Counted from the first letter of the stretch, positions 36,635 to 46,788 are shown. The stretch: DNA of 64,000 bases from Microvirga pakistanensis (GCF_004458765.1 NZ_SPJX01000469.1:1-64000); one strand, 5' to 3'. Numbers and translations are program-made. The notes: a model not told the origin generated them from the sequence alone.

Positions 36635-37117
36635 ATGACGAAGCCCGCAGAGCGCTCGGCCGCTCGCCTCGCTGCCGTCCAGGCCCTCTACCAGATGGAT
36701 CTCTCCGGCAAGACCGTTGTGGACGCGCTTGCGGAGTTCGAGGCCTTCTGGATCGGCCGAGAGGTCGAGGGAATCGAGTTCAAGCCGTCCGATATCGAGT
36801 TCTTCCGCAACGTGATCTCCGGTGTGGTGCAGAACCAGCGTCCCATCGACGTGAAGATCGACAAGGCGTTGTCCGAGGGGTGGCCGCTGCGCCGCGTCGA
36901 GGCGGTCCTGCGCGCCATTCTGCGCGCGGGCGGCTACGAGCTGATGTTCCGCAAGGATGTTCCCGCCCGTGTGGTGATCACCGAATATGTGGACGTGGCC
37001 CACGGTTTCTACGGCGAGGACGAGCCCGGTCTTGTCAACGCGGTTCTCGATGCGCTGGCCCGCGACGTCCGTCCCGGCGAGCTCGAGAAGAAGGCGGCAG
37101 GGCAGGGCAAGCGCTAG
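36635..37117 (+). CDS. nusB: Transcription antitermination factor NusB
   Basis: NusB with NusE binds boxA RNA in rRNA leaders and assists antitermination. The 160-aa all-helical protein has RSAARLAAVQALYQMD at the start and RVVITEYVDVAHGFYGEDEPGLVNAVLD at the end, the latter shown here as one family block covering about residues 112-140. Directly follows ribH and precedes thiL. Confidence 0.95.
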   Translation: MTKPAERSAARLAAVQALYQMDLSGKTVVDALAEFEAFWIGREVEGIEFKPSDIEFFRNVISGVVQNQRPIDVKIDKALSEGWPLRRVEAVLRAILRAGGYELMFRKDVPARVVITEYVDVAHGFYGEDEPGLVNAVLDALARDVRPGELEKKAAGQGKR

Positions 37118-37145
37118 GGTTCCGGATGGTCGGGATCGCCACGCC

Positions 37146-38135
37146 ATGACCGCCCGGGAGCGCCCCAATGAAGACGGGCTGATCGCCCGCTTCTTCGCGC
37201 CTCTTGCGGGCGAGGGCGCCCTTGCCCTGAAGGACGACGCCGCCCGCCTGTCCCCCAGGGCCGGGCACGATCTCGTGCTCACCACGGACGCCCTGGTCGA
37301 GTCTGTTCATTTCCTGCCCGAGGATCCTCCGGCCTCCATCGCCCGGAAGGCACTGGGCGTGAACGTCTCGGATCTTGCCGCCAAGGGAGCAGACCCGGCG
37401 GGGTTCCTCCTCAGCCTCGCCCTTCCCGAGACATGGACCGAGCAATGGCTCGCGAATTTCGCCGCCGGTCTTGGGGAAGCGTCCCGCGACTTCTCGTGCC
37501 CGCTCCTCGGCGGCGATACGGTGAAGGCGAGGGGCGCACTCACCCTGTCCGTCACGGCCGTCGGCGAAGTGCCCACCGGAACAATGGTCCGCCGCACGAG
37601 CGCCCGCGCGGGTGACGTGATCTGCGTGACGGGCACCATCGGAGACGCCGCCCTGGGCCTGAGGCTCCGGCGGGCGCCCGCCTGGGCCGGGGGTCTCTCG
37701 CCCGCCGAGCGGGCGCATCTCGCCGACCGTTATCTTCACCCGCAGCCGCGCCACCGTCTTGCCTCCGCCTTGAGGGATCATGCCCATGCCGCCATGGACG
37801 TGTCCGACGGGCTCGCGGGCGACCTTGCCAAGATGATGCGGGCGAGCGGCGTTTCGGCCGTGGTCGAAGCAGCGGCGGTGCCGTTTTCCGCCGCCGTGAG
37901 CAGAGCGATCGCGGCCGATCCGGGCCTGTTCGACGTCGCCGTGACGGGCGGAGACGACTATGAGATTCTCTGCACTCTGCCGGAAAAGAAGCTCGACAGC
38001 TTCAGAAAACAGGCCGATAGCGTCGGCATCATGGTGTCCGCCATAGGCCGAGTCGTTGCAGGGCATGAACTCCCGGTCTTTCGGATCGAAGGTGCTGAAA
38101 GACGTTACGATGCAGGCTCATTCTCCCATTTCTGA
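37146..38135 (+). CDS. thiL: Thiamine-monophosphate kinase
   Basis: ThiL phosphorylates thiamine monophosphate to the active diphosphate. The 329-aa sequence carries the metal/ATP segments LKDDAARL and TTDALVESVHFL, ALGVNVSDLAAKGADP, LLGGDTVK, and DVSDGLAGDL, all typical of the PurM-like fold. I start at ATG 37146; similarity begins with EDGLIARFFAPL. The last 26 bases overlap the MFS gene. No TPP riboswitch is visible, as expected for a gene within a riboflavin/nusB cluster. Confidence 0.95.
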   Translation: MTARERPNEDGLIARFFAPLAGEGALALKDDAARLSPRAGHDLVLTTDALVESVHFLPEDPPASIARKALGVNVSDLAAKGADPAGFLLSLALPETWTEQWLANFAAGLGEASRDFSCPLLGGDTVKARGALTLSVTAVGEVPTGTMVRRTSARAGDVICVTGTIGDAALGLRLRRAPAWAGGLSPAERAHLADRYLHPQPRHRLASALRDHAHAAMDVSDGLAGDLAKMMRASGVSAVVEAAAVPFSAAVSRAIAADPGLFDVAVTGGDDYEILCTLPEKKLDSFRKQADSVGIMVSAIGRVVAGHELPVFRIEGAERRYDAGSFSHF

Positions 38136-39309
38136 CGCTCTCGCCAAGCGCAATGCCATCATTCTCGCCGTGGCGACGGCGCTCGGCGGTTCAAGCCCGG
38201 CCATCGTGGTGTCTCTCGGTGGCTTGGTGGGGCAGAACCTCGCCGATAACAAAGAACTGGCCACTCTCCCGGTCAGCCTGCTCAATCTCGGCCTTGCCCT
38301 CGGAACTATTCCCGCCGCCATACTCATGCGCCGGGCAGGACGGCGCATCGGCTATGTCGTCGGAGCGGGCATCGGGCTGTTCGGCGGCTGCCTGGCGGCC
38401 TTCGGCATCGTGTCCACCAGCTTCCTGCTGTTCTGCCTCGGCACTCTGATCATCGGCATGTATGGCTCGTTCAACCAGAGCTACCGTTTCGCCGCGACAG
38501 ATGCGGCCTCCGAGGCCTTCAAGCCGCGGGCTATCTCCTGGGTGATGACCGGCGGCATCGCGGCTGGCGTCATTGGCCCCCAGACGGTGATCTGGCTGCA
38601 GGATGCCTCACCGGCCGCCCCGTTTTCGGGCGCCTTCCTGGGGCAGGGGGCTCTCGCCCTCCTGTCCATGGCGGTTGTCTCCTTCCTCAAACCGGTGCCC
38701 GTCAGCGCCGCCCCGAAGGCGGGCGGCAGGCCGTTGCGCGAGATCGTGAGGCAGCCCCGGTTCATCGTCGCGGTGGTGGCGGGTCTCGTCTCCTACGCCC
38801 TCATGAGTTTCGTCATGACGGCCGCGCCCGTGGCGATGGTCGGCTGCGGGCATACGATCGGAGACGCAGCCTCCGGTATTCGCTGGCATATCCTCGCCAT
38901 GTTCGGCCCCAGCTTTTTCACCGGGCGTCTCATCGCCCGTTTCAGCAAGGAGTGGGTGACGGCCGCCGGATTAGGCCTGATCGCCGTGTCCGCTGTCATC
39001 GGCCTGTCAGGCGTCGACGTGGGCCATTTCTGGGCCTCGCTCATCCTCCTCGGCATCGGCTGGAACTTCGGCTTCATCGGCGCGACCGCCATGGTGACCG
39101 ATTGCTATCGTCCGGAAGAGCGTACAAAGGTTCAGGCCGCCAACGACTTCCTGGTCTTCGGATCGGTGGCCGTTGCGTCGTTCTCTTCCGGGAAGCTCCT
39201 GAATGAGGGCGGGTGGGAAACTGTGAACTGGATGGTCTTCCCCCCTGTCGCGGCCGCGCTAGTTCTCTTGGCTTGGCAGCAGAGGGCGCGAGCGGCGGTA
39301 CCCGCATAA
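38110..39309 (+). CDS. MFS transporter
   Basis: A major-facilitator protein of 399 aa with about twelve hydrophobic segments and the loop 2-3 region RRAGRRIGYVVG after the second helix. The substrate is not deducible; relatives are unassigned carriers. I start at ATG 38110, which lies inside the thiL 3' end, since residues before it are not membrane-like. Translation may be coupled to thiL. Confidence 0.83.
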   Translation: MQAHSPISDALAKRNAIILAVATALGGSSPAIVVSLGGLVGQNLADNKELATLPVSLLNLGLALGTIPAAILMRRAGRRIGYVVGAGIGLFGGCLAAFGIVSTSFLLFCLGTLIIGMYGSFNQSYRFAATDAASEAFKPRAISWVMTGGIAAGVIGPQTVIWLQDASPAAPFSGAFLGQGALALLSMAVVSFLKPVPVSAAPKAGGRPLREIVRQPRFIVAVVAGLVSYALMSFVMTAAPVAMVGCGHTIGDAASGIRWHILAMFGPSFFTGRLIARFSKEWVTAAGLGLIAVSAVIGLSGVDVGHFWASLILLGIGWNFGFIGATAMVTDCYRPEERTKVQAANDFLVFGSVAVASFSSGKLLNEGGWETVNWMVFPPVAAALVLLAWQQRARAAVPA

Positions 39310-39465
39310 AGTCTAAACGGCTTCCTGTGGGTTTGGCGGGAAGTATCGTTGCGAACGGCCCAGTTTTTTGCCACCAAATATGAAGTTCGCTGGGGGTGGA
39401 GGCCGTTCAAGGCCGAAGTTCGGGCCTTGATGAGCGGCTTTCTGCTTTCCCATAACAAGGATGGC

Positions 39466-41592
39466 ATGATGGCACTCACCCTTATTATTCTGGGCGGGCT
39501 TCTCTCGATTGCGTATGGCTTATGGGCCATCAGCGACGTGATGAAGCGCGACGCCGGTTCTCAGCGCATGCAGGAAATCGCAGGCGCGGTCGCGGAAGGC
39601 GCGAAAGCCTATCTCCGCAGGCAATATACGACGATCTCCATCGTGGGCGTGGTGCTGTTCGCTATCATCGCCTATTTCCTAGGCATTCGCGTCGCGATCG
39701 GCTTCGCCATCGGGGCGATCCTGTCGGGGGCGGCGGGCTTCATCGGCATGAACGTCTCGGTCAGGGCCAATGTCCGCACCGCGCAGGCCGCCACGCAATC
39801 CCTCGGCGGCGGTCTCGACGTCGCCTTCAAGGCAGGCGCCGTCACGGGCATGCTGGTGGCAGGCCTCGCGCTTCTGGGCGTGGCGCTCTATTACGGGTAT
39901 CTCACCCGCATCGGCGGTCTCAATCCCGCCGACCGCGTGGTCATCGACAGCCTCGTGGCCCTCGGCTTCGGCGCCTCGCTGATCTCGATCTTCGCCCGTC
40001 TCGGCGGCGGCATCTTCACCAAGGGAGCGGACGTCGGCGGCGACCTCGTGGGCAAGGTCGAAGCGGGCATCCCCGAGGACGACCCGCGCAACCCCGCCAC
40101 CATCGCCGACAACGTGGGCGACAACGTGGGCGATTGCGCCGGCATGGCCGCCGACCTGTTCGAGACCTATGCGGTAACCGTGGTCGCCACCATGGTTCTG
40201 GCGGCGATCTTCTTCGCGGGACAGGAAATCCTCGATTCGATGCTCATGTATCCGCTCGGGATCGGGGCGGCCTGCATCGTCACCTCCATCATCGGCACCT
40301 TCTTCGTGAAGCTCGGGCAGAACGAGTCCATCATGGGCGCGCTCTACAAGGGCCTCATCGTGACGGGCGTCCTTTCCGCCGTGGCGATCGGCCTCGTGAC
40401 CTGGCAGATGATCGGCTTCGGGCCGATCCAGGGGGCAGACTACACGGGACAGGCCCTGTTCTGGTGCGCGATCATCGGTCTGGCTGTGACCGCCTTCATC
40501 GTGGTGATCACCGAGTACTATACCGGCGTCGGCTTCCGGCCGGTGCGCTCCATCGCCCAGTCGTCGGTGACGGGCCACGGCACGAACGTCATCCAGGGCC
40601 TCGCGGTCTCGCTGGAATCCACGGCGCTGCCGACCCTTGTGATCATCGCGGGCATCATCGTGGCGTTCAAGCTCGCGGGGCTCTTCGGCATCGCGATCGC
40701 CGTGACGGCCATGCTGGCGCTCGCGGGCATGATCGTGGCCCTCGACGCCTTTGGTCCGGTTACGGACAACGCGGGCGGCATCGCCGAAATGGCCGGCCTG
40801 CCGAAGGAGGTGCGCAAGTCCACGGACGCGCTCGACGCGGTGGGCAACACCACCAAGGCGGTGACGAAGGGCTATGCCATCGGCTCGGCGGGTCTCGGCG
40901 CCCTCGTGCTCTTCGCGGCCTATACGTCGGATCTCACCTACTTCACGCGCAACGCGGAGCAGTATCCGTACTTCCGGGACGTGGCTCCCGACTTCTCGCT
41001 CACCAATCCGTACGTGGTGGTGGGCCTGCTGTTCGGCGGCCTCATCCCGTTCCTGTTCGGCGGCATCGCCATGACGGCGGTGGGCCGCGCCGCAGGCGCC
41101 GTGGTGGAGGAGGTGCGCCGCCAGTTCCGCGAGAAGCCGGGCATCATGGCGGGCACGGACCGTCCCGATTATGGACGCGCAGTGGACATGCTCACCCGCG
41201 CGGCGATCAAGGAAATGATCGTGCCGTCGCTCCTGCCGGTGCTGGCGCCGATCGTCACCTACTTCGTGATCTACTGGGTTGCCGGCAAGTCTCAGGCCTT
41301 CTCGGCGCTGGGCGCGATGCTGCTCGGCGTCATCGTGACCGGCCTCTTCGTGGCGATCTCGATGACCTCCGGCGGCGGCGCCTGGGACAATGCGAAGAAA
41401 TCCTTCGAAGACGGCTTCACGGATGCCTCCGGCACCACGCACCACAAGGGCTCGGACGCGCACAAGGCTTCCGTGACGGGCGACACCGTCGGCGATCCCT
41501 ACAAGGATACGGCGGGCCCCGCCGTGAACCCGGCGATCAAGATCACCAACATCATCGCCCTGATGCTGCTGGCGATTCTGGCCCATTCCTGA
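39466..41592 (+). CDS. hppA: K+-independent H+-translocating pyrophosphatase
   Basis: An inner-membrane pump that uses pyrophosphate hydrolysis to move protons. The 708-aa sequence has the pyrophosphate-binding [11 protein letters not shown] and the acidic repeats [13 protein letters not shown], plus about 16 membrane helices. [10 protein letters not shown] places Lys (about residue 464) where potassium-dependent enzymes have Ala, marking the K+-independent class. AAGGA precedes ATG ATG at 39466/39469; the first is used here. The open frame runs upstream to 39349 without similarity. Confidence 0.96.
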   Translation: MMALTLIILGGLLSIAYGLWAISDVMKRDAGSQRMQEIAGAVAEGAKAYLRRQYTTISIVGVVLFAIIAYFLGIRVAIGFAIGAILSGAAGFIGMNVSVRANVRTAQAATQSLGGGLDVAFKAGAVTGMLVAGLALLGVALYYGYLTRIGGLNPADRVVIDSLVALGFGASLISIFARLGGGIFTKGADVGGDLVGKVEAGIPEDDPRNPATIADNVGDNVGDCAGMAADLFETYAVTVVATMVLAAIFFAGQEILDSMLMYPLGIGAACIVTSIIGTFFVKLGQNESIMGALYKGLIVTGVLSAVAIGLVTWQMIGFGPIQGADYTGQALFWCAIIGLAVTAFIVVITEYYTGVGFRPVRSIAQSSVTGHGTNVIQGLAVSLESTALPTLVIIAGIIVAFKLAGLFGIAIAVTAMLALAGMIVALDAFGPVTDNAGGIAEMAGLPKEVRKSTDALDAVGNTTKAVTKGYAIGSAGLGALVLFAAYTSDLTYFTRNAEQYPYFRDVAPDFSLTNPYVVVGLLFGGLIPFLFGGIAMTAVGRAAGAVVEEVRRQFREKPGIMAGTDRPDYGRAVDMLTRAAIKEMIVPSLLPVLAPIVTYFVIYWVAGKSQAFSALGAMLLGVIVTGLFVAISMTSGGGAWDNAKKSFEDGFTDASGTTHHKGSDAHKASVTGDTVGDPYKDTAGPAVNPAIKITNIIALMLLAILAHS

Positions 41593-41617
41593 CGGAGCAT
41601 GTAAACGAAGCCTTCAG

Positions 41618-41647
41618 ACCCGCGGCTCAAGCCGCGGGTTTCTTTTT
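41618..41647 (+). terminator. Intrinsic terminator of hppA
   Basis: ACCCGCGGC pairs with GCCGCGGGT around TCAA (nine pairs), then TTCTTTTT. It lies 25 bp past the hppA stop and a few bases before the bamE terminator on the other strand. Confidence 0.88.
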
Positions 41648-41660
41648 GGCATAAGGACAA

Positions 41661-41691
41661 AAGAAAAGGCCGGGACGAGAGCCCGGCCTTT
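41661..41691 (-). terminator. Intrinsic terminator of bamE
   Basis: On the minus strand AAAGGCCGGG pairs with CCCGGCCTTT (ten pairs, seven-base loop), followed by TCTTTTG. It lies 22 bp past the bamE stop, converging with the hppA terminator. Confidence 0.88.
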
Positions 41692-41713
41692 CCGCGCGAA
41701 ATCGGAAAATGTC

Positions 41714-42169
41714 TTAGCCGCCGAACGGGTTGAAGCTGTTCGTGCCGCGCAGGAGCTGTCCGAGGAAGCTCGTCTCCTGGCCGCCGGACGGGGTGGTGCG
41801 GCTGATGAAGTCGAACACCTTGCCGTCCTGGATTCCGTACAGGCCGACGCGCTCGACCCGCAGGTTCTTGTCGAAATACACTGCGGTGACCCGCTGATCG
41901 ACCACCTGCTCGCCCAGGAACTGGAACGTACGGCGGGAGCGCTGGCTGATGTAGTACCAGCTCCGGTTGCCCACCGTGGAGACCGTCGAAGGCGTGCCGA
42001 GGGTCTGAAGCACCTGTTCGGCATTCATGCCCTTCTTGACCTGGTTCACGGCGTTCTCGTCCAGCTGGTATCCGCGGGCGAACTCCTCGCCCATGGTGCA
42101 GGCGGCAACGGAGGTGGCCAGGAAAGTCGCAGTAGCCAAGCGTACCAAAAGGGTATGATATCGACGCAT
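41714..42169 (-). CDS. bamE: Outer membrane protein assembly factor BamE
   Basis: A lipoprotein of the Bam complex that inserts beta-barrel proteins in the outer membrane. The 151-aa precursor has a signal with lipobox SVAAC (Cys24), then the SmpA/OmlA fold with QVKKGMNAEQVLQTLGTPS and SWYYISQRSRRTFQFLG. The C-terminal tail is Gly/Asn-rich. I start at ATG 42169; the frame upstream has no signal. It is divergent from the bc1 chaperone gene. Confidence 0.9.
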   Translation of the reverse strand: MRRYHTLLVRLATATFLATSVAACTMGEEFARGYQLDENAVNQVKKGMNAEQVLQTLGTPSTVSTVGNRSWYYISQRSRRTFQFLGEQVVDQRVTAVYFDKNLRVERVGLYGIQDGKVFDFISRTTPSGGQETSFLGQLLRGTNSFNPFGG

Positions 42170-42269
42170 CGTACGGTTCTTCCAGGAATGCGGCGCGGTA
42201 CTTGCGCCTGTGGATCGTGATGGCGTAACCCGAGGTTTCGATTTTGACAAGCTTGGAAGGGCAAAGGCT

Positions 42270-42815
42270 GTGATATTCAGTCTCTTCCGCAGGAATCCCC
42301 GGCGCACGGCCATCGCGGCTCTCTATGCGAGAATCGCCAATGCCTCTCGCAGACCGGGGCTCTATGCGGCACTCGGTATCCCGGACAGTCTCGAGGGGCG
42401 CTTCGAATCCCTCTCGCTGCACATGATCCTCTCCTTGAGGGCCCTGCGTGAGCTGCCGCCCCCCGCGGACGAGGTTGCCAAGGACCTGACGGATGCCTTC
42501 TTCCGGGACATGGACGCCTCCTTAAGGGAAATGGGTGTCGGAGATACGGTCGTGCCCAAGCGGATGAAGAAGGTGGCAGCGGCATTCTATGGCCGGGCCA
42601 AGGCCTATGACCCGGCCTTTGGTTCCGCCGACGAGGCCGAGCTTGCCGAGGCACTGGGCCGGAACGCCCTGGGGAGCGATGCACCTGCCACTCGGCTTGC
42701 GCGTTATGCCCTTGCGGCGGACAAGAGCCTTAAAGGCGTCACGCTGGACATGTTACTCGAATCCGGGCCCGCTTTCCCGGCGCCCGAGGCCTTCACCGAG
42801 GAGGGAAGCCGATGA
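42270..42815 (+). CDS. Ubiquinol-cytochrome c chaperone family protein (CBP3-like)
   Basis: The family helps assemble cytochrome bc1. The 181-aa sequence contains YGALGIPDSLEGRF-type start (here YAALGIPDSLEGRFESLSLH), LRELPPPADEVAKDLTDAF, the DMDASLREMGVGD block and the PKRMKKVAAAFYGRAKAYD region that define the family. The start is GTG at 42270 with GGAAGGG upstream; the 20 codons before it are not family-like. It overlaps the DUF177 gene by four bases. Confidence 0.9.
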   Translation: MIFSLFRRNPRRTAIAALYARIANASRRPGLYAALGIPDSLEGRFESLSLHMILSLRALRELPPPADEVAKDLTDAFFRDMDASLREMGVGDTVVPKRMKKVAAAFYGRAKAYDPAFGSADEAELAEALGRNALGSDAPATRLARYALAADKSLKGVTLDMLLESGPAFPAPEAFTEEGSR

Positions 42816-43327
42816 CCCCTGAAACCGTAGGTCCCCTGTCGCGCCTCGTGGACGTCATGAACATCCCGCCGCGGGGGCAGGAGGTCCGCGTGACGGCGAG
42901 CGCCGAGGAGCGCGACGCGCTGGCGAAGGATTTCGGGCTTCCCGGGATCCGGTCCCTTTCGGGCGACTTCAAGCTCACCAGCACCGCCAAGGGCATCCAC
43001 GTGACGGGCTTGGTGAAGGCTTCCATCACGCAGGTCTGCGTCGTCACCCTGGACTCCTTCGATTCCGATATCGAGGAGGAGGTCGAGGTGGATTTCGCGG
43101 AACCCTCCGGAATGCCGGCGGAGCCGCCGACCGACATCAACGAATACGAGCCTCCGGACGAAATCGTGAACGGCCAGGTCGATCTGGGAGCGCTCACGGC
43201 CGAGTTCCTGGCCTTGGGGCTGGATCCTTACCCGCGCAAGCCGGGTGTGGATTTCAACTACCGCGACCCCGGGGACGAAAAGGATTCGCCTTTCGCCGCC
43301 TTGGGCAGGCTCAAGACGGACAAATAG
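42812..43327 (+). CDS. DUF177/YceD family protein
   Basis: The 171-aa acidic protein matches the YceD/DUF177 group, which is linked to large-subunit or rRNA metabolism in E. coli and plants. It has a long N-terminal domain, then a conserved Cys-containing strand ([24 protein letters not shown]) split by the family-typical acidic patch. The C-terminal [25 protein letters not shown] is the most diagnostic part. The usual rpmF neighbour is not here; plsX follows, as usual in alphaproteobacteria. Confidence 0.88.
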   Translation: MTPETVGPLSRLVDVMNIPPRGQEVRVTASAEERDALAKDFGLPGIRSLSGDFKLTSTAKGIHVTGLVKASITQVCVVTLDSFDSDIEEEVEVDFAEPSGMPAEPPTDINEYEPPDEIVNGQVDLGALTAEFLALGLDPYPRKPGVDFNYRDPGDEKDSPFAALGRLKTDK

Positions 43328-43473
43328 CGCGCGGTCTGAGGCAGCGATCGCCTACGGGGCTGCGCCCGCTCTCGAGAATGCGGCCCGGAAAGGGTACGGA
43401 ATTTCGGTTGCGATACCCTCGCAAACCGGTATTTTCCGCCCCCTGTTCAAGCCGAAAGAAAGAACAAGCGGTT

Positions 43474-44508
43474 ATGTCGAAACCAGTGCGTATTTCGCTC
43501 GATGCGATGGGAGGGGACCATGGCCCGTCGATCGTCATCCCTGGTGCGGCCCTGGCTCTCGAGCGGCATCCGGACATCCGCTTTCTCATCTTCGGCAACG
43601 AGACGGCGATCGCGCCCCTCCTGGACGCTCATCCCAAGCTGAAGGCGGCGAGCGAGCTGCGCCATACCGAGATCTCCATCGCGATGGACGAGAAGCCGAG
43701 CCAGGCAATCCGCATGGGGCGGGGCAAGTCGTCCATGTGGAAAGCCGTCCAGGCGGTTCGTGACCGGGAGGCGGATGCCGCGGTCTCGGCCGGGAACACC
43801 GGCGCTCTCATGGCGACGGCCAAGATCTGCCTGAAGACCATGGCCCATATCGAACGGCCGGCGATCGCGGCCATGTGGCCGACCATGCGAGGCGAGAGCA
43901 TCGTGCTCGACGTGGGCGCAACCATCGGGGCGGATGCGGGACACCTGGTGGACATGGCCATCATGGGCGCAGCGATGGCCCGCATCGTGTTCGACCTGGA
44001 ACGCCCGACCGTGGGCCTGCTCAATGTCGGCACGGAGGAAATTAAGGGAATCGAGGCCGTCAAGGAAGCCGGCCGCATTCTCAAGGAGATGGACGCTCCC
44101 TATCTGGAGTATCGCGGCTTCGTGGAAGGCGACGACATCGGCAAGGGAACCGTGGATGTTGTCGTAACGGAAGGTTTTACGGGCAATATCGCCCTGAAGA
44201 CCGCCGAGGGCACGGCCAAGCAGATCGGCCAGTATCTGCGTTCCGCCATGAGCCGCACCCTGATGGCCAAGATCGGCTATCTCTTCGCGAAACAGGCCTT
44301 TAACGCTCTCAAGGACAAGATGGACCCGCGGAAGGTCAATGGCGGTCTCTTCCTAGGTCTCGAAGGCGTGGTCGTGAAGAGCCACGGCGGGACGGACGAG
44401 CTGGGTTTCGCGAGCGCCATCGACGTGGCCTACGACATGGCGCATTTTGAATTGATGAACACCATACGGAGCATGCTGGAGCATGATCCGGTCGGGCATG
44501 AGGCCTGA
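43474..44508 (+). CDS. plsX: Phosphate acyltransferase PlsX
   Basis: PlsX makes acyl-phosphate from acyl-ACP for phospholipid synthesis. The 344-aa sequence begins [19 protein letters not shown] and has [12 protein letters not shown] and [15 protein letters not shown] start at ATG 43474; the 32 upstream codons are not family-like. fabH follows after 13 bases, the common plsX-fabH pairing. Confidence 0.96.
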   Translation: MSKPVRISLDAMGGDHGPSIVIPGAALALERHPDIRFLIFGNETAIAPLLDAHPKLKAASELRHTEISIAMDEKPSQAIRMGRGKSSMWKAVQAVRDREADAAVSAGNTGALMATAKICLKTMAHIERPAIAAMWPTMRGESIVLDVGATIGADAGHLVDMAIMGAAMARIVFDLERPTVGLLNVGTEEIKGIEAVKEAGRILKEMDAPYLEYRGFVEGDDIGKGTVDVVVTEGFTGNIALKTAEGTAKQIGQYLRSAMSRTLMAKIGYLFAKQAFNALKDKMDPRKVNGGLFLGLEGVVVKSHGGTDELGFASAIDVAYDMAHFELMNTIRSMLEHDPVGHEA

Positions 44509-44521
44509 GGAAAGCACTATC

Positions 44522-45499
44522 TTGAAACGCATCCGTTCCGTTGTGCGCGGCGTCGGCTCCTATCTGCCGAAGCGCAAGCTGACCAATCAGGATCTCGAGA
44601 AGCTCGTGGACACCACGCACGACTGGATCGTGCAGCGCACGGGCATCGAGGCGCGGCATATCGCCGACGACAGCGAGACCACGTCGGTGCTCGGCATCAA
44701 GGCCGCGGAGGCCGCGCTGGCCGATGCCGGGCTGACGGCGCAGGACATCGATCTCATCGTCTGCGCCACCTCGACGCCGGATCATACATTCCCGTCCACT
44801 GCGACGATGATCCAGAACGGCCTGGGGATAAGCCACGGCGCCGCCTTCGACCTGCAGGCGGTCTGCACGGGCTTCGTCTACGCAGTCGCCACCGCCGACA
44901 AGTTTCTCCAGTCCGGCTCGCACAAGCGCGCCCTGGTGATCGGCGCCGAGACGTTCTCGCGCATCCTCGATTGGAACGATCGGACCACCTGCGTGCTTTT
45001 CGGCGATGGCGCGGGCGCCCTTGTGCTCGAAGCGCAGGAAGGCGAGGGGACGTCCGCCGATCGCGGCGTCCTGACGTCGCAGCTGCGCTCGGACGGCCGC
45101 TACCGGGACAAGCTCTACGTCGACGGAGGCCCCGGCTCCACCAAGACCACCGGCGTTCTGAAGATGGAGGGCCGGGAGGTCTTCAAATTCGCCGTCGGCA
45201 TGGTCACGGACGTGGTGCAGGACGCCTTCAAGGCCACCGGCACGTCGTCCGATGAGCTCAAATGGTTCGTGCCGCACCAAGCCAACAAACGCATCATCAC
45301 CGCCAGCGCCGATAAGCTCGGAATCGCAGCCGAGAAGGTGGTGATCACTGTAGACAGGCACGGGAACACCTCGGCCGCCTCGATCCCGCTCGCTCTCGAC
45401 GTCGCCCGCAAGGACGGCCGGATCAAGGACGGCGATCTCGTGATGATCGAGGCCATCGGCGGCGGCTTCACCTGGGGCAGCGCGCTCATCCGCTGGTAG
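44522..45499 (+). CDS. fabH: 3-oxoacyl-ACP synthase III
   Basis: FabH starts fatty-acid synthesis by condensing acetyl-CoA with malonyl-ACP. Catalytic residues are visible: Cys115 in QAVCTGF, His in PHQANKRI and Asn in GNTSAAS. I place the start at TTG 44522, which has GAGGAAA eight bases upstream and gives 325 aa; ATGs at 44483 and 44498 lie inside plsX and lack such a site. Length and order match the family. Confidence 0.95.
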   Translation: MKRIRSVVRGVGSYLPKRKLTNQDLEKLVDTTHDWIVQRTGIEARHIADDSETTSVLGIKAAEAALADAGLTAQDIDLIVCATSTPDHTFPSTATMIQNGLGISHGAAFDLQAVCTGFVYAVATADKFLQSGSHKRALVIGAETFSRILDWNDRTTCVLFGDGAGALVLEAQEGEGTSADRGVLTSQLRSDGRYRDKLYVDGGPGSTKTTGVLKMEGREVFKFAVGMVTDVVQDAFKATGTSSDELKWFVPHQANKRIITASADKLGIAAEKVVITVDRHGNTSAASIPLALDVARKDGRIKDGDLVMIEAIGGGFTWGSALIRW

Positions 45500-45627
45500 G
45501 AATAGAAGCCATATAGCCGATTTGGGAATCCCTTGACGGCAAGTCTAAGGTTGACCATACGGAGCCATCTGCATAGCGTCTTAACTGATTGAAAGACCAA
45601 AGAACTCATTCTGGGTTGGGGAGCTCA

Positions 45628-45939
45628 ATGGCTGGCAAAACTGTGACGAGAGCGGATCTGAGCGAGGCCGTCTATCAGAAGGTGGGCCTTTCAAGGACAG
45701 AATCGGCCGAACTGGTCGAGCGGGTTCTGGCGGAGATTTGCGATAGCCTGGCCGCCGGAGAGACCGTCAAGCTCTCGTCCTTCGGCTCCTTCGTCGTGCG
45801 CAGCAAGGGCGAGCGCGTCGGGCGCAATCCCAAGACCGGCGTCGAGGTTCCGATCGATCCGCGCCGGGTCATGGTCTTCAAGCCATCCAACGTCCTGAAA
45901 GCCTATATCAACGGCGAAACCGTCGAGCGCGAGGACTGA
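45628..45939 (+). CDS. ihfA: Integration host factor subunit alpha
   Basis: IHF-alpha pairs with IHF-beta to bend DNA at specific sites. The 103-aa HU-like protein has [25 protein letters not shown] at its start, split here for reading, and [19 protein letters not shown] with the DNA-intercalating Pro region [16 protein letters not shown] at 45628 follows GGGGAG. A possible promoter, TTGACG at 45533, lies upstream, but the -10 is poor. The gene is followed after eight bases by a MerR regulator. Confidence 0.94.
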   Translation: MAGKTVTRADLSEAVYQKVGLSRTESAELVERVLAEICDSLAAGETVKLSSFGSFVVRSKGERVGRNPKTGVEVPIDPRRVMVFKPSNVLKAYINGETVERED

Positions 45940-45947
45940 GCCACGGC

Positions 45948-46454
45948 ATGGCTGGCGGCGCACTGGACAAGAGCCCTGACGCGTTCCGCACCATCAGCGA
46001 GGTGGCCGAGGATCTCGATCTGCCGCAGCATGTGCTGCGCTTCTGGGAAACCAAGTTCCCTCACATCAAGCCGCTGAAGCGCGGGGGCGGCCGTCGCTAC
46101 TACCGCCCCGACGACGTCGACCTCCTCAAGGGTATCCGCCATCTCCTCTACGGGGAGGGCTATACGATCCGAGGCGTGCAGCGGATCCTCAAGGCGGAGG
46201 GGGTCCGCTTCGTGCAGGCGGTGGGCCGCGGCGAGGAGAGCGTCGCCGCGCCGAAGCCGGAGCCGAGAGAGGCGCTCGAAGAGGACGAGGACATCATCGC
46301 TTCTCCCGACGCAGGCTCCGGTGAGGCCTCCCCCGGCGATGTTCTGCCCGAAGAGACCGTGCGCAAGCTCCAGGCGGCGCTGGACGAGCTGCTTGAGTGC
46401 GACCGGGTCCTTCGAACCCTGAAGGCGCCGGCCGACGCGGCCGCATCCGACTAG
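45948..46454 (+). CDS. MerR family transcriptional regulator
   Basis: A 168-aa protein with an N-terminal MerR winged helix ([40 protein letters not shown], about residues 14-85), then an acidic, low-complexity linker and a short C-terminal helix ([21 protein letters not shown]). No effector-binding cysteines of the metal-sensing type are visible except one in the last helix. This ihfA-merR pair is conserved in alphaproteobacteria; the target is unknown. The stop TAG is also the first three bases of a palindromic element. Confidence 0.88.
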   Translation: MAGGALDKSPDAFRTISEVAEDLDLPQHVLRFWETKFPHIKPLKRGGGRRYYRPDDVDLLKGIRHLLYGEGYTIRGVQRILKAEGVRFVQAVGRGEESVAAPKPEPREALEEDEDIIASPDAGSGEASPGDVLPEETVRKLQAALDELLECDRVLRTLKAPADAAASD

Positions 46455-46556
46455 AGCATTTTTCGGCGAAGTAGACCCGGTTCGCCGTCAAAAATGCGGC
46501 ACACCTGCGGCACACCAAAGAAAAGAGGTGATTCCACGTAAGTGGAAACAGCTCTA
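46452..46556. repeat. Palindromic intergenic element (RIME-like)
   Basis: The element starts TAGAGC at 46452 and ends GCTCTA at 46551-46556, a terminal inverted repeat. Inside, GCATTTTT-C-GGCGAA (46456-46470) pairs with TTCGCC-GTC-AAAAATGC (46481-46497), and a second stem TTCCAC/GTGGAA is at 46532-46547. The TAG is also the merR stop. It resembles the intergenic mosaic elements of rhizobia. Confidence 0.75.
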
Positions 46557-46653
46557 AGCCACGATTCAGGAGCGGAACTGGTCCAGTTCGTTTCCCCTGA
46601 ACCCTTCGGACAGCTTTTTTGAGAATGATCCGAAAATGCGTGCGGGGAACCGC

Positions 46654-46681
46654 TTGACAGGGAAGGGGGCGGCCCTTAAAC
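46654..46681 (+). promoter_or_regulatory. Candidate promoter of tRNA-Asp
   Basis: A perfect TTGACA at 46654-46659, preceded by C as in many alphaproteobacterial stable-RNA promoters, is followed after 16 bases by TTAAAC at 46676-46681 as a weak -10. A start near 46688 would leave about 24 bases before the tRNA. Confidence 0.45.
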
Positions 46682-46711
46682 CGCACCCACACCGCTTCGG
46701 CGGTCCAATGC

Positions 46712-46788
46712 GCGGGCGTAGCTCAGTCGGTTAGAGTGCCGGCCTGTCACGCCGGAGGTCGCGGGTTCGAGCCCCGTCGCCCGCGCCA
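46712..46788 (+). tRNA. tRNA-Asp (anticodon GTC)
   Basis: A full cloverleaf of 77 bases. The acceptor stem GCGGGCG pairs with CGCCCGC, with discriminator G and an encoded CCA at 46786-46788. The anticodon stem CCGGC/GCCGG carries loop CTGTCAC with anticodon GTC at 46746-46748. The T-arm has GGTTCGA. No integrase or attachment-site duplication is visible nearby. Confidence 0.97.

Noticed and set aside
34000-37200. FMN or TPP riboswitch controlling the riboflavin genes or thiL
   Set aside because: The genes overlap or are closely spaced, and I could not find the conserved FMN or TPP core in the gaps. Rfam search would settle this.
42244-42249. TTGACA just before the bc1 chaperone gene as a -35 box
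   Set aside because: A matching -10 would fall on the GTG start at 42270, leaving no leader; the site is probably chance.
46712-46788. tRNA-Asp as an integration site for a mobile element
   Set aside because: No integrase, no duplicated 3' tRNA fragment and no foreign-looking genes follow; the nuo cluster starts within 800 bp.
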